Assembly: GCF_003096675.1 (NCBI RefSeq)
Contig: NZ_QEKW01000028.1
Span: 1 to 48,148 of the forward strand
DNA: 48,148 nt
Reading direction: 5' to 3'
From: Actinomycetospora cinnamomea
GTDB taxonomy: Bacteria; Actinomycetota; Actinomycetes; Mycobacteriales; Pseudonocardiaceae
The number at the start of each line of letters is the position of its first letter. The first letter of the stretch is position 1. This document shows positions 41,789-48,148 of the stretch, piece by piece. The notes beneath the pieces are model-generated. The model did no database searches. It was not told the DNA's origin and was given only the letters and a program-made list of their open reading frames with translations. The position numbers were made by a program, and so were the translations under genes.

Positions 41789-43856
41789 GGGAGCCCTCCC
41801 GCTGGTCCGATCGCTTCGCCACCAGCGTCAGCACGTCGTAGCGCGCGACCGGGTCGCCGGCGGCGTTGGTGACGTCGGCGTCCCAGCGCACCTCGCCGTA
41901 GGCGGCCGACGCCCGCGGCGAGATCTCCTTGGCGGTCAGCGTGATCGTCAGCTCGTCGCCGAAGCGCACCGGCGTCAGGAACCGCAGGTTGTCCACGCCG
42001 AAGTTGGCGAGCACGGGTCCCGGCGCCGGGTCGACGAAAAGGCCGGCGGCGAACGAGACGACGAGGTAGCCGTGGGCCACGCGCTCGCCGAAGAACGGGT
42101 TCGCGGCGGCCGCCTCGGCGTCGAGGTGGGCGTAGAAGGTGTCGCCGGTGAACTCGGCGAAGTGCTCCACGTCCTCCTCGGTCACCCGCCGCGGGCCGCC
42201 GACGACGGTGTCGCCGGGGCGCAGGTCCTCGAGGTGCTTGCGGAACGGGTGGACGTCGGTGACGGTGCGCCCGCTGCCCGGCACCCAGCGCCCGGTGATC
42301 ACGGTCAGCATGTCCGGGCTCGCCTGCACCGCGCTGCGCTGCATGTGGTGGGCGATGCCGCGCAGGCCACCGAGCTCCTCACCGCCGCCGGCCCGGCCCG
42401 GCCCGCCGTGCACCAGCTGCGGCATCGGCGAGCCGTGCCCCGTGGACTCCCCCGCGTCGTCGCGGTCGAGCACGAGCAGCCGCCCGTGCCACGGCGCGAC
42501 GCCCAGCACGACCTCGCGGGCGAAGTCCGGGTCGGCCGTCACCACCGAGCCCGCCAGCGACCCCTGCCCGCGCGCGGCGAGGGCGATTACCTCGTCGGTC
42601 GAGGTGTAGGGCAGCACCGTCGACACCGGCCCGAACGCCTCGACCTCGTGCACCGCCGCGGCGTCCGCGTCTCCCCGCAGCAGCACCGGCGAGAGGAACG
42701 CGCCGCGCTCGGCGTCGCCGCCGCGGACCGCGACGTGCTCGGGGTCGCCGAAGGCCACCTCGGCGGCGTCGGTGAGCGCCTTGAGCGAGCGGCGCACCTC
42801 CTCGCGCTGCTCCAGCCCGGCGAGCGCGCCCATCGTCACCTCGGGGTCGGACGGGCTCCCGACGACCACCTGCCCCAGCCGCTCCCGCACCGCCTCCACC
42901 ACCGCGTCGGCCTGCTCCGCGGGCACGAACGCGCGCCGGATCGCCGTGCACTTCTGCCCGGCCTTCACCGTCATCTCGGTGACCAGCTGGGTGACGTACA
43001 GGTCGAACTCCGGGGTGCCGGGCGTGGCGTCCGGGCCGAGGATCGAGCAGTTCAGCGAGTCGGCCTCGGCGGTGAAGCGCACGGCCCGCGCCGAGAGCAC
43101 CGGATGGGTGCGCAGCCGCCGGGCCGTGGACGCCGAGCCCGTGAACGAGACGAGGTCCTGCTCGGTGAGGTGGTCGAACAGGTCGCCGCCAGAAGAGGAT
43201 GTGAGAGAGCCCGCCAGGAACTGCAGCGCGCCGTCGGGCAGCAGCCCCGAGTCGACGATCAGACGGACCAGCTCGGCGGTGAGGAACGCCGTCGGCGACG
43301 CCGGCTTCACGATCGACGGGACACCCGCGAGGAACGCCGGCGCGAACTTCTCCAGCGGCCCCCAGCAGGGGAAGTTGTAGGCGTTGACCTGCACCGCGAC
43401 CCCCTGCAGCGGGGTCAGCACGTGCTGGCCGACGAACGTGCCGCCCCTGCTCATCGGCACCAGGTCGCCGTCGAGCAGCACCCCCGCCGACGGGAGCTCG
43501 CGCTTGCCCAGCGACGCGTAGGCCGCCAGCACGCCGATGCCGCCGTCGACGTCGAACTTGCTGTCGCCCTTCGTCGCGCCCGTGCGCGCGGACACGGCGT
43601 AGAGCTCCTCGCGGTGCTCGCGCAGGTACCCGGCGAGCGCCTTGAGCAGCGACGCACGCTGGTGGAACGACAGCTCCCGCAGCGCCGGTCCGCCGACCCG
43701 CCGCCCGTGCTCGGCCACCGCCGCCATGTCGATGCCGTCGGTGGCCAGGCGGCCGACCTCCTCGCCGGTGACGGCATCGTGCATCGGCCGCCCCGCGGTG
43801 TCGGCGGCGGACGGGGTCACCCACCCGCCGCGGACGTGGCTGGACAGGACGCTCAT
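41781..43856 (-). CDS. paaZ: Bifunctional oxepin-CoA hydrolase / aldehyde dehydrogenase PaaZ
   Basis: 691 aa, ATG at 43856 with GGAGG upstream. N-terminal aldehyde dehydrogenase domain (about 1-520) with NAFNFPCWGP-like AYNFPCWGPLEKFAPAFLAG, FTGSASTARRL and catalytic Cys in KAGQKCTAIRR near 300; C-terminal MaoC-type hydratase (about 540-691) with FAEFTGDTFYAHLDAEAA and ERVAHGYLVVSFAAG. Opens the oxepin-CoA ring and oxidises the semialdehyde to 3-oxo-5,6-dehydrosuberyl-CoA. Odd point: a 4-5 residue insertion (LTSSS near residue 217) in a low-GC stretch, described in the findings. Confidence 0.95.
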   Translation of the reverse strand: MSVLSSHVRGGWVTPSAADTAGRPMHDAVTGEEVGRLATDGIDMAAVAEHGRRVGGPALRELSFHQRASLLKALAGYLREHREELYAVSARTGATKGDSKFDVDGGIGVLAAYASLGKRELPSAGVLLDGDLVPMSRGGTFVGQHVLTPLQGVAVQVNAYNFPCWGPLEKFAPAFLAGVPSIVKPASPTAFLTAELVRLIVDSGLLPDGALQFLAGSLTSSSGGDLFDHLTEQDLVSFTGSASTARRLRTHPVLSARAVRFTAEADSLNCSILGPDATPGTPEFDLYVTQLVTEMTVKAGQKCTAIRRAFVPAEQADAVVEAVRERLGQVVVGSPSDPEVTMGALAGLEQREEVRRSLKALTDAAEVAFGDPEHVAVRGGDAERGAFLSPVLLRGDADAAAVHEVEAFGPVSTVLPYTSTDEVIALAARGQGSLAGSVVTADPDFAREVVLGVAPWHGRLLVLDRDDAGESTGHGSPMPQLVHGGPGRAGGGEELGGLRGIAHHMQRSAVQASPDMLTVITGRWVPGSGRTVTDVHPFRKHLEDLRPGDTVVGGPRRVTEEDVEHFAEFTGDTFYAHLDAEAAAANPFFGERVAHGYLVVSFAAGLFVDPAPGPVLANFGVDNLRFLTPVRFGDELTITLTAKEISPRASAAYGEVRWDADVTNAAGDPVARYDVLTLVAKRSDQREGSRG

Positions 43857-43871
43857 CGGGCGGACCTCCGG

Positions 43872-44975
43872 CTAGCTGTCGTAGTCGACGGTGACCTCGT
43901 CGGACACCGGCAGGGACTGGCAGGTGAGCACGAAGCCGGCGTCGACCTCGTCGGGCTCGAGGGCGAAGTTGCGCCGCATCCGCACCTCACCGGCGGTGAC
44001 CTGGGCGCGGCACGTACCGCAGACGCCGCCCTTGCACGCGAACGGGAGGTCCGAGCGCACGCGCTGGGCGGCGTCGAGGATCGGCTCCGTGCGGGGCAGC
44101 GTCAGCACGCTCTCCCGGCCGTTCACGACGACCCTCACCGTCGCGCCCGTCCCGTCGTCGGTGTGCTCGTCCTCGGCGCGGTGCACCTCGGGCGGGGGCT
44201 CGTCGACGTAGAACAGCTCGCGGTGCACCCTCTCGCGCGACACCCCGAAGCCCGACAGGACCTCGCCGGCGGCCTCGACCATGCCCAGCGGCCCGCACAG
44301 CCACCAGTGCGCGACCTCACCCACCGGCACCAGCGCGCCCACCAGCGTGCGCAGTCGGTCGGCGTCGAGGCGCCCGTTGAACAGGTCGGCGGCGGTGGGC
44401 TCGCGGGAGAGCACGTGCACGAGCTGCAGGCGGGGGCCGTAGGCGTCCTTGAGGTCGGCGAGGTCCTCACCGAACATCACCGTGTCCGAGCGCCGGTTGC
44501 CGTAGAGCAGCGTCACGCGGGTGTCCGGGTGCGCGAGCACCGTCGCCGCGATCGAGAGCACCGGTGTGATGCCCGAGCCGGCAGCCACGAGGACATGGTG
44601 GGCCCCGAGCGAGCCGTCCGTCGGCGGGGTGAAGCGGCCCTGCGGCGGGCCGACCTCGACCTCGTCGCCCGGCGCGAGGCGGTCGACCAGCCACGTGGAG
44701 AACAGGCCGTCGGCGACGCGACGCACGCCGATCCGCGGCGCCTCTCCTTCGGGAGCACAGATCGAGTACGAGCGGCGCTCCTCCCCGGCGGGGGCCTCGC
44801 GCCGCACCGTCAGGTACTGCCCGGCGCGGAACCGGTACTCCTCGCGCAGCTCGTCGGGGACGGTGAAGCGCACGGCGACCGCGTCCTCGCAGAGCCGCTC
44901 GACGTCGGCGACGCGCAGGCGGTGGAAGCCGGGAGCCGCCTCGGTGGGGCGGTCCTGGGTGGCGGCGGCCGTCAT
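43872..44975 (-). CDS. paaE: Phenylacetyl-CoA epoxidase reductase PaaE
   Basis: 367 aa, ATG at 44975 overlapping the paaD stop by one base (TGATG). FAD domain RAGQYLTVR and RRSYSICAPEG, NAD(P) domain VLVAAGSGITPVLSIA, and a C-terminal plant-type 2Fe-2S centre CKGGVCGTC near residue 313 with the fourth Cys in LTCQSLP near 351. Passes electrons from NADPH to the diiron epoxidase PaaA. Confidence 0.95.
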   Translation of the reverse strand: MTAAATQDRPTEAAPGFHRLRVADVERLCEDAVAVRFTVPDELREEYRFRAGQYLTVRREAPAGEERRSYSICAPEGEAPRIGVRRVADGLFSTWLVDRLAPGDEVEVGPPQGRFTPPTDGSLGAHHVLVAAGSGITPVLSIAATVLAHPDTRVTLLYGNRRSDTVMFGEDLADLKDAYGPRLQLVHVLSREPTAADLFNGRLDADRLRTLVGALVPVGEVAHWWLCGPLGMVEAAGEVLSGFGVSRERVHRELFYVDEPPPEVHRAEDEHTDDGTGATVRVVVNGRESVLTLPRTEPILDAAQRVRSDLPFACKGGVCGTCRAQVTAGEVRMRRNFALEPDEVDAGFVLTCQSLPVSDEVTVDYDS

Positions 44976-45484
44976 CAGATCTCCTTGACGTGCTCGAAGG
45001 GCTCGGCGCACGACCGGCAGCGGCGCAGCGCGGTGCAGGCGGTGGGCCCGAAGCGCGAGACCTCCTCGGTGTCGCGCGCGCCGCACTGGGGGCAGGCGAC
45101 GGTGCGCGACGGCGGTGCCAGGGTCAGCGGGACGGCGCCGCCCGCCGCCTGCGGACCGATGCGGTCCGGCGGGGCCACCCCGGCGTCGGCGAGCTTGCGG
45201 CGGCCCTCGTCGGAGATCCAATCGGTGGACCACGGCGGGCTGTAGGTCGTCCGGACCTCCACGCGCTCGTGACCGGCTGCGTGCAGCGCCCGCCGCAGGT
45301 CGGCACGCATCTCGTCCAGGGCCGGGCAGCCGGAGTACGTCGGTGTCAGCGTGACGACCACGGTGCCGTCCTCGGCGGTCTCGACGCCGCGCAGCACGCC
45401 GAGATCGGCGAGGGTCAGCATCGGCATCTCGGGATCGACGACCTGCTCGGCGGCCGCCCGGGCGTCGAGGATCGCGGTCACCAT
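44975..45484 (-). CDS. paaD: Phenylacetyl-CoA epoxidase subunit PaaD
   Basis: 169 aa. MIP18/DUF59-type domain (DPEMPMLTLADLGVLRGVE, LTPTYSGCPALDEMRADLR) and a C-terminal zinc ribbon CPQCGARD...CRSC. It assists iron-sulfur assembly of the complex. ATG at 45484 lies within the end of paaC (7-base overlap). Confidence 0.94.
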   Translation of the reverse strand: MVTAILDARAAAEQVVDPEMPMLTLADLGVLRGVETAEDGTVVVTLTPTYSGCPALDEMRADLRRALHAAGHERVEVRTTYSPPWSTDWISDEGRRKLADAGVAPPDRIGPQAAGGAVPLTLAPPSRTVACPQCGARDTEEVSRFGPTACTALRRCRSCAEPFEHVKEI

Positions 45485-46422
45485 GTGGCCTCCGGGTGCG
45501 CGCGGGCGAGCGACTGCATGACGGCCAGGACGGCGCCCAGGGCCTCGGTGTGCACGCCGTCGCGCCCGCCCCGACCGCCGACGAGGCCCACCGCCGGACG
45601 CCCCGGGCGGGTGAGCCTCGCCGCGGGCAGGACCTGGTCGAGCACCGCGTCGACGTCGGCCCGCAGCGCGGCGGGGTCGACCGCGACGCCGGCCGCGACC
45701 AGCCGCTGCTCGACGGGGTGGGCGAGGAAGAGCTCCTCGACGAACGGCCACACGGCGTCGAGGCCCGCCTGCATCCGCGCGTGCGAGAGCTCGGTGCCAT
45801 CGCCCAGGCGCAGCACCCACTGGGCGGCGTAGTCGCGGTGGTAGGTCAGCTCCTTGACCGCCTTGCCGGCGACCGCGGCGAGCACGGGGTCACGCGAGCC
45901 GGTCAGGCGCTGCATCAGCGCGAGTCGCCACGACGCGAGGAGGAGCAGCCAGGCGATCGTCTGCCCGAAGTCCCCGAGGTCGGTCTCGACGAGGGTGACG
46001 TTGCGGAACGCGCGGTCGTCGCGGAAGTACGCGAGCACGTCCTCGGCGTCCTGCGGTCCGTGGCGGAAGGGCTCCGCGGCGCCGAGGTGCCCGGCACGGG
46101 CGAGCAGCACCCGGGCCTGCCCGAGCAGGTCGAGCGCCGTGTTCGCGAGCGCCACCTCCTCCTCGAGCTCCGGAGCCTTCGTCGTCCAGCCGGCCAGGCG
46201 CTGGGACGCCACCAGGGCGTCGTCGGCGAGCATGAGGCAGTAGGTCGCGAGGTCGTCGCGGTCGGCGCCCTCGGGCGCCGGCGCGTCGATCGCGGAGGAC
46301 CCAGCGGTGCCGGCGTCGAATCCGGTGCCGAACGCCCAGCGGCCGTCGTTATCGGCCGTGGCCAGGGCGTCGTAGACGTTCTCGTCGGCGTGCAGGTCGT
46401 GGCCGTCCATGTGGCGAGCCAT
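45478..46422 (-). CDS. paaC: Phenylacetyl-CoA epoxidase subunit PaaC
   Basis: 314 aa, ATG at 46422 overlapping the paaB stop by one base. Ferritin-like helical fold with LEEEVALANTALDLLGQARVLL and KAVKELTYHRDYAAQWVLRLGDGTELSHARMQ. Non-catalytic structural partner of PaaA. The N-terminal 60 residues are somewhat longer than in the E. coli protein. Confidence 0.94.
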   Translation of the reverse strand: MARHMDGHDLHADENVYDALATADNDGRWAFGTGFDAGTAGSSAIDAPAPEGADRDDLATYCLMLADDALVASQRLAGWTTKAPELEEEVALANTALDLLGQARVLLARAGHLGAAEPFRHGPQDAEDVLAYFRDDRAFRNVTLVETDLGDFGQTIAWLLLLASWRLALMQRLTGSRDPVLAAVAGKAVKELTYHRDYAAQWVLRLGDGTELSHARMQAGLDAVWPFVEELFLAHPVEQRLVAAGVAVDPAALRADVDAVLDQVLPAARLTRPGRPAVGLVGGRGGRDGVHTEALGAVLAVMQSLARAHPEATW

Positions 46423-46766
46423 CACAGGTGCGGGACGTCGTCGGGGATCGCGTAGAACGTGGGGTGCCGGTAGACCTTGTCCCCGGCCGGCGCGAAGAAC
46501 GGGTCCTTCTCGTCCGGGCTGGACGCGGTGATCGCGTCGCCGCGCACGACCCAGATGCTCACGCCCTCGTTGCGCCGCGTGTAGAGGTTGCGGGCGTTGT
46601 GCAGGGCCATCGTGTCGTCCGGGGCGTGCAGCGACCCGACGTGCACGTGGTTGAGGCCCCGCTTGCCGCGCACGAACACCTCGTACAGCGGCCAGGTCGC
46701 CTTCGGCGTGCCGTCGAACCGCGGCTCGCCCTCGACGTGCGCGGTGGTGTCGTCGGCCATGCTCAT
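46422..46766 (-). CDS. paaB: Phenylacetyl-CoA epoxidase subunit PaaB
   Basis: 114 aa, ATG at 46766 overlapping the paaA stop (ATGA). PaaB core [67 protein letters not shown]. Bridges the PaaAC dimers in the epoxidase. A second ATG two codons on (46760) is also possible. Confidence 0.95.
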   Translation of the reverse strand: MSMADDTTAHVEGEPRFDGTPKATWPLYEVFVRGKRGLNHVHVGSLHAPDDTMALHNARNLYTRRNEGVSIWVVRGDAITASSPDEKDPFFAPAGDKVYRHPTFYAIPDDVPHL

Positions 46767-47725
46767 GCCGCCGCTCCCTCCGTCCGACGGGCCTGCTTGG
46801 CGGCGTAGGCGCTGGCCGCGTCGCGCACCCACTGCCCGTTCTCGTGCGCCGCCCGGCGGTGGGCCAGGCGCTGGGCGTTGCAGGGCCCCGCACCCTTGAC
46901 GACCTGCGCGAACTCGTCCCAGTCGATGTCGCCGAAGTCGTGCGCCTGACGCTCCTCGTTCCACCGCAGCTCGGGGTCCGGCAGCGTGACGCCGAGCGCC
47001 CGCGCCTGCGGGACGGTCATGTCGACGTAGCGCTGACGGAGCTCGTCGTTCGTGTGGCGCTTGATCCGCCACGCCATCGACTGCTGGGTGTTGGGCGAGT
47101 CGCCGTCGGCCGGCCCGAACATCATCAACGACGGCCACCACCAGCGGTCCACGGCGTCCTGGACCATCGCGCGCTGCGCGTCGGTGCCGTCCATCAGCGT
47201 GCGCAGCAGCTCGTAGCCCTGCCGCTGGTGGAACGACTCCTCCTTGCAGATGCGCACCATCGCCCGGGCGTACGGCCCGTAGCTCGAGCGGCACAGCGGG
47301 ACCTGGTTGACGATCGCGGCGCCGTCGACGAGCCAGCCGATGACCCCGATGTCGGCGAAGGTCAGGGTCGGGTAGTTGAAGATCGACGAGTACTTCTGCT
47401 TCGAGTCGATCAGCTTCTCGGTGAGCTCGGCGCGGTCGACACCGAGGGTCTCGGTGGCCGAGTAGAGGTACAGCCCGTGGCCGGCCTCGTCCTGCACCTT
47501 GGCCAGGAGGATGGCCTTCCGCCGCAGACTGGGGGCGCGCAGGATCCAGTTGCCCTCCGGCTGCATCCCGATGATCTCGGAGTGCGCATGCTGGGCGATC
47601 TGGCGGATCAGCGTCTTCCGGTAGCCCTCGGGCATCCAGTCGCGCGGCTCCACCCGACCCTCGGCGGCGACCGTGCGCTCGAAGTCCGCCTCGAGGTCGC
47701 GGGTCTGGTCCTCGGACACCGTCAT
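46763..47725 (-). CDS. paaA: Phenylacetyl-CoA epoxidase catalytic subunit PaaA
   Basis: 320 aa, ATG at 47725 with GGAGGTGG upstream. Diiron oxygenase residues: [20 protein letters not shown] (ExxH) and [16 protein letters not shown] (second EExxH-type site). Epoxidises phenylacetyl-CoA with O2. First gene of the operon paaABCDE-paaZ-paaI; paaK, paaF, paaG, paaH and paaJ are not in the window. Confidence 0.96.
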   Translation of the reverse strand: MTVSEDQTRDLEADFERTVAAEGRVEPRDWMPEGYRKTLIRQIAQHAHSEIIGMQPEGNWILRAPSLRRKAILLAKVQDEAGHGLYLYSATETLGVDRAELTEKLIDSKQKYSSIFNYPTLTFADIGVIGWLVDGAAIVNQVPLCRSSYGPYARAMVRICKEESFHQRQGYELLRTLMDGTDAQRAMVQDAVDRWWWPSLMMFGPADGDSPNTQQSMAWRIKRHTNDELRQRYVDMTVPQARALGVTLPDPELRWNEERQAHDFGDIDWDEFAQVVKGAGPCNAQRLAHRRAAHENGQWVRDAASAYAAKQARRTEGAAA

Positions 47726-47741
47726 CGGCGGCCACCTCCGT

Positions 47742-47759
47742 ACCGAATGTTCGTTCGGT
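47742..47759. promoter_or_regulatory. Inverted repeat upstream of paaA, candidate PaaR-type operator
   Basis: ACCGAA (47742-47747) and TTCGGT (47754-47759) flank a 6-base spacer, 17-34 bases upstream of the paaA ATG, next to the ribosome site. It resembles TetR-family operators of the ACCG...CGGT kind; actinobacterial phenylacetate genes are typically repressed by a TetR-family PaaR. No regulator gene for it lies in this window. Confidence 0.6.
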
Positions 47760-48141
47760 TGCGATGGTGACGCATCGGGGTGGGGTCTGTCCAGCGAGCG
47801 GGCGGGTGGGGAGCGAGGGTCACCCTGACTGCCTGCGCTGCCGCTCGGGCGCCCCGCACGCCCGCGGGCCGGGTCGCTGGTGGTCGGCCCGAGGTGACAT
47901 ACGCACAAGATCGCGTCGGGACCGACGAGGTCGATGGCTGGGTGACGAGGCGTCGGTGGTGCCCGCGGCGAGGCGGCCGGCCGGTTCGACGGTCGGGCCT
48001 CGGGCTCGGCCTCGTCCGGGCCCGGGCCCGCGGCCGGGTCCACCCGTACCGACCTAGTGCCGCGGCAAGGAACGTCGACGTCGTAACACGGCTTGATCAG
48101 GATCTTGAAGGGTTGGAGGCTGTCGCCCGAGGAGGTGGGCG
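47760..48141. other. Long non-coding leader upstream of paaA
   Basis: About 380 bases with no convincing gene. The open frame on the minus strand through paaA to 48148 is a GC-rich extension without a ribosome site or coding character. The last 90 bases (48057-48148) begin with GTGCCGCGGC and end with GGCAC, and have a lower-GC, conserved-looking character, as at the edge of an insertion element. Confidence 0.5.
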
Positions 48142-48148
48142 ATGGCAC
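48142..48148 (+). CDS. Start of a gene cut by the right window edge
   Basis: ATGGCAC at the end of the window, with GAGGAGG (48129-48135) and a 6-base spacer before it, is a good start signal. Only two codons are visible, so no family can be named. Confidence 0.4.

Noticed and set aside
46763..48148. paaA extended to the right edge on the minus strand
   Set aside because: The upstream part has no ribosome site or family similarity and would cover the operator; the ATG at 47725 matches PaaA starts.
1..48148. tRNA, rRNA, riboswitch or CRISPR loci
   Set aside because: I looked for cloverleaf-like or conserved RNA sequences and regularly spaced repeats in the intergenic gaps and saw none; gaps are short.

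Overview
The window is 48.1 kb of very GC-rich, gene-dense DNA with strong G/C bias at third codon positions, many GTG starts, GGAGG-type ribosome sites and 1- or 4-base gene overlaps. Gene content (DUF3099, DUF2795, DUF1707 and DUF222 proteins, BTAD regulator, ECF42 sigma factors, actinobacterial-type paa operon) points to a high-GC actinomycete, most likely a Pseudonocardiaceae-like genus such as Pseudonocardia or Actinomycetospora (inference). I see no tRNA, rRNA, CRISPR array or complete mobile element.

Layout. 1-4.8 kb: a cut-off DUF222 gene that appears to have lost its HNH domain; a membrane-anchored polysaccharide-lyase-like protein with a long tandem-repeat tail; a frameshifted SRPBCC gene followed by a zinc alcohol dehydrogenase. 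4.85-8.4 kb: a GAF/SpoIIE-type PP2C phosphatase and an MHS-type MFS transporter. 8.5-11.3 kb: ECF42 module 1 (YCII/DGPF protein plus sigma factor), then an MpaB-family oxygenase behind two adjacent palindromes. 11.4-19.2 kb: small hypothetical, LysE exporter, DUF3099 protein, MFS transporter, methyltransferase, a 1069-aa STAND-type ATPase and a small membrane protein. 19.2-25.96 kb: VOC dioxygenase with an NTF2-like protein, RsbW-type ATPase, a frameshifted membrane gene, secreted nuclease, NmrA-type reductase, Rid protein and amidase. 26.0-29.1 kb: a tightly overlapping four-gene operon (acyl-CoA-dehydrogenase-like, PIG-L deacetylase, methyltransferase, glycosyltransferase), the best candidate for an uncharacterised pathway. 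29.2-33.1 kb: STAS, DUF2795, Asp-rich repeat and DUF1707 proteins, then ECF42 module 2 on the other strand. 33.3-41.2 kb: serine protease, alpha/beta hydrolase, 1022-aa BTAD regulator, PASTA-like small protein, TetR and acyl-CoA dehydrogenase divergent across an operator, and a DedA protein. 41.4-47.7 kb: phenylacetate operon paaABCDE-paaZ-paaI on the minus strand. 47.7-48.1 kb: leader DNA and the first codons of a gene cut by the right edge.

Functional links. The paa genes form one catabolic unit: phenylacetyl-CoA epoxidation by PaaABCDE, ring opening and aldehyde oxidation by PaaZ, CoA rescue by PaaI. The two ECF42 modules share a promoter-like signature upstream of each DGPF gene, which suggests autoregulation and possible cross-talk. 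The SpoIIE phosphatase, RsbW-like kinase and STAS protein are the three component types of partner-switching, but they are scattered. Two reading-frame breaks (near 3153 and near 21,500) could be true mutations or base-calling errors in GC-rich sequence.
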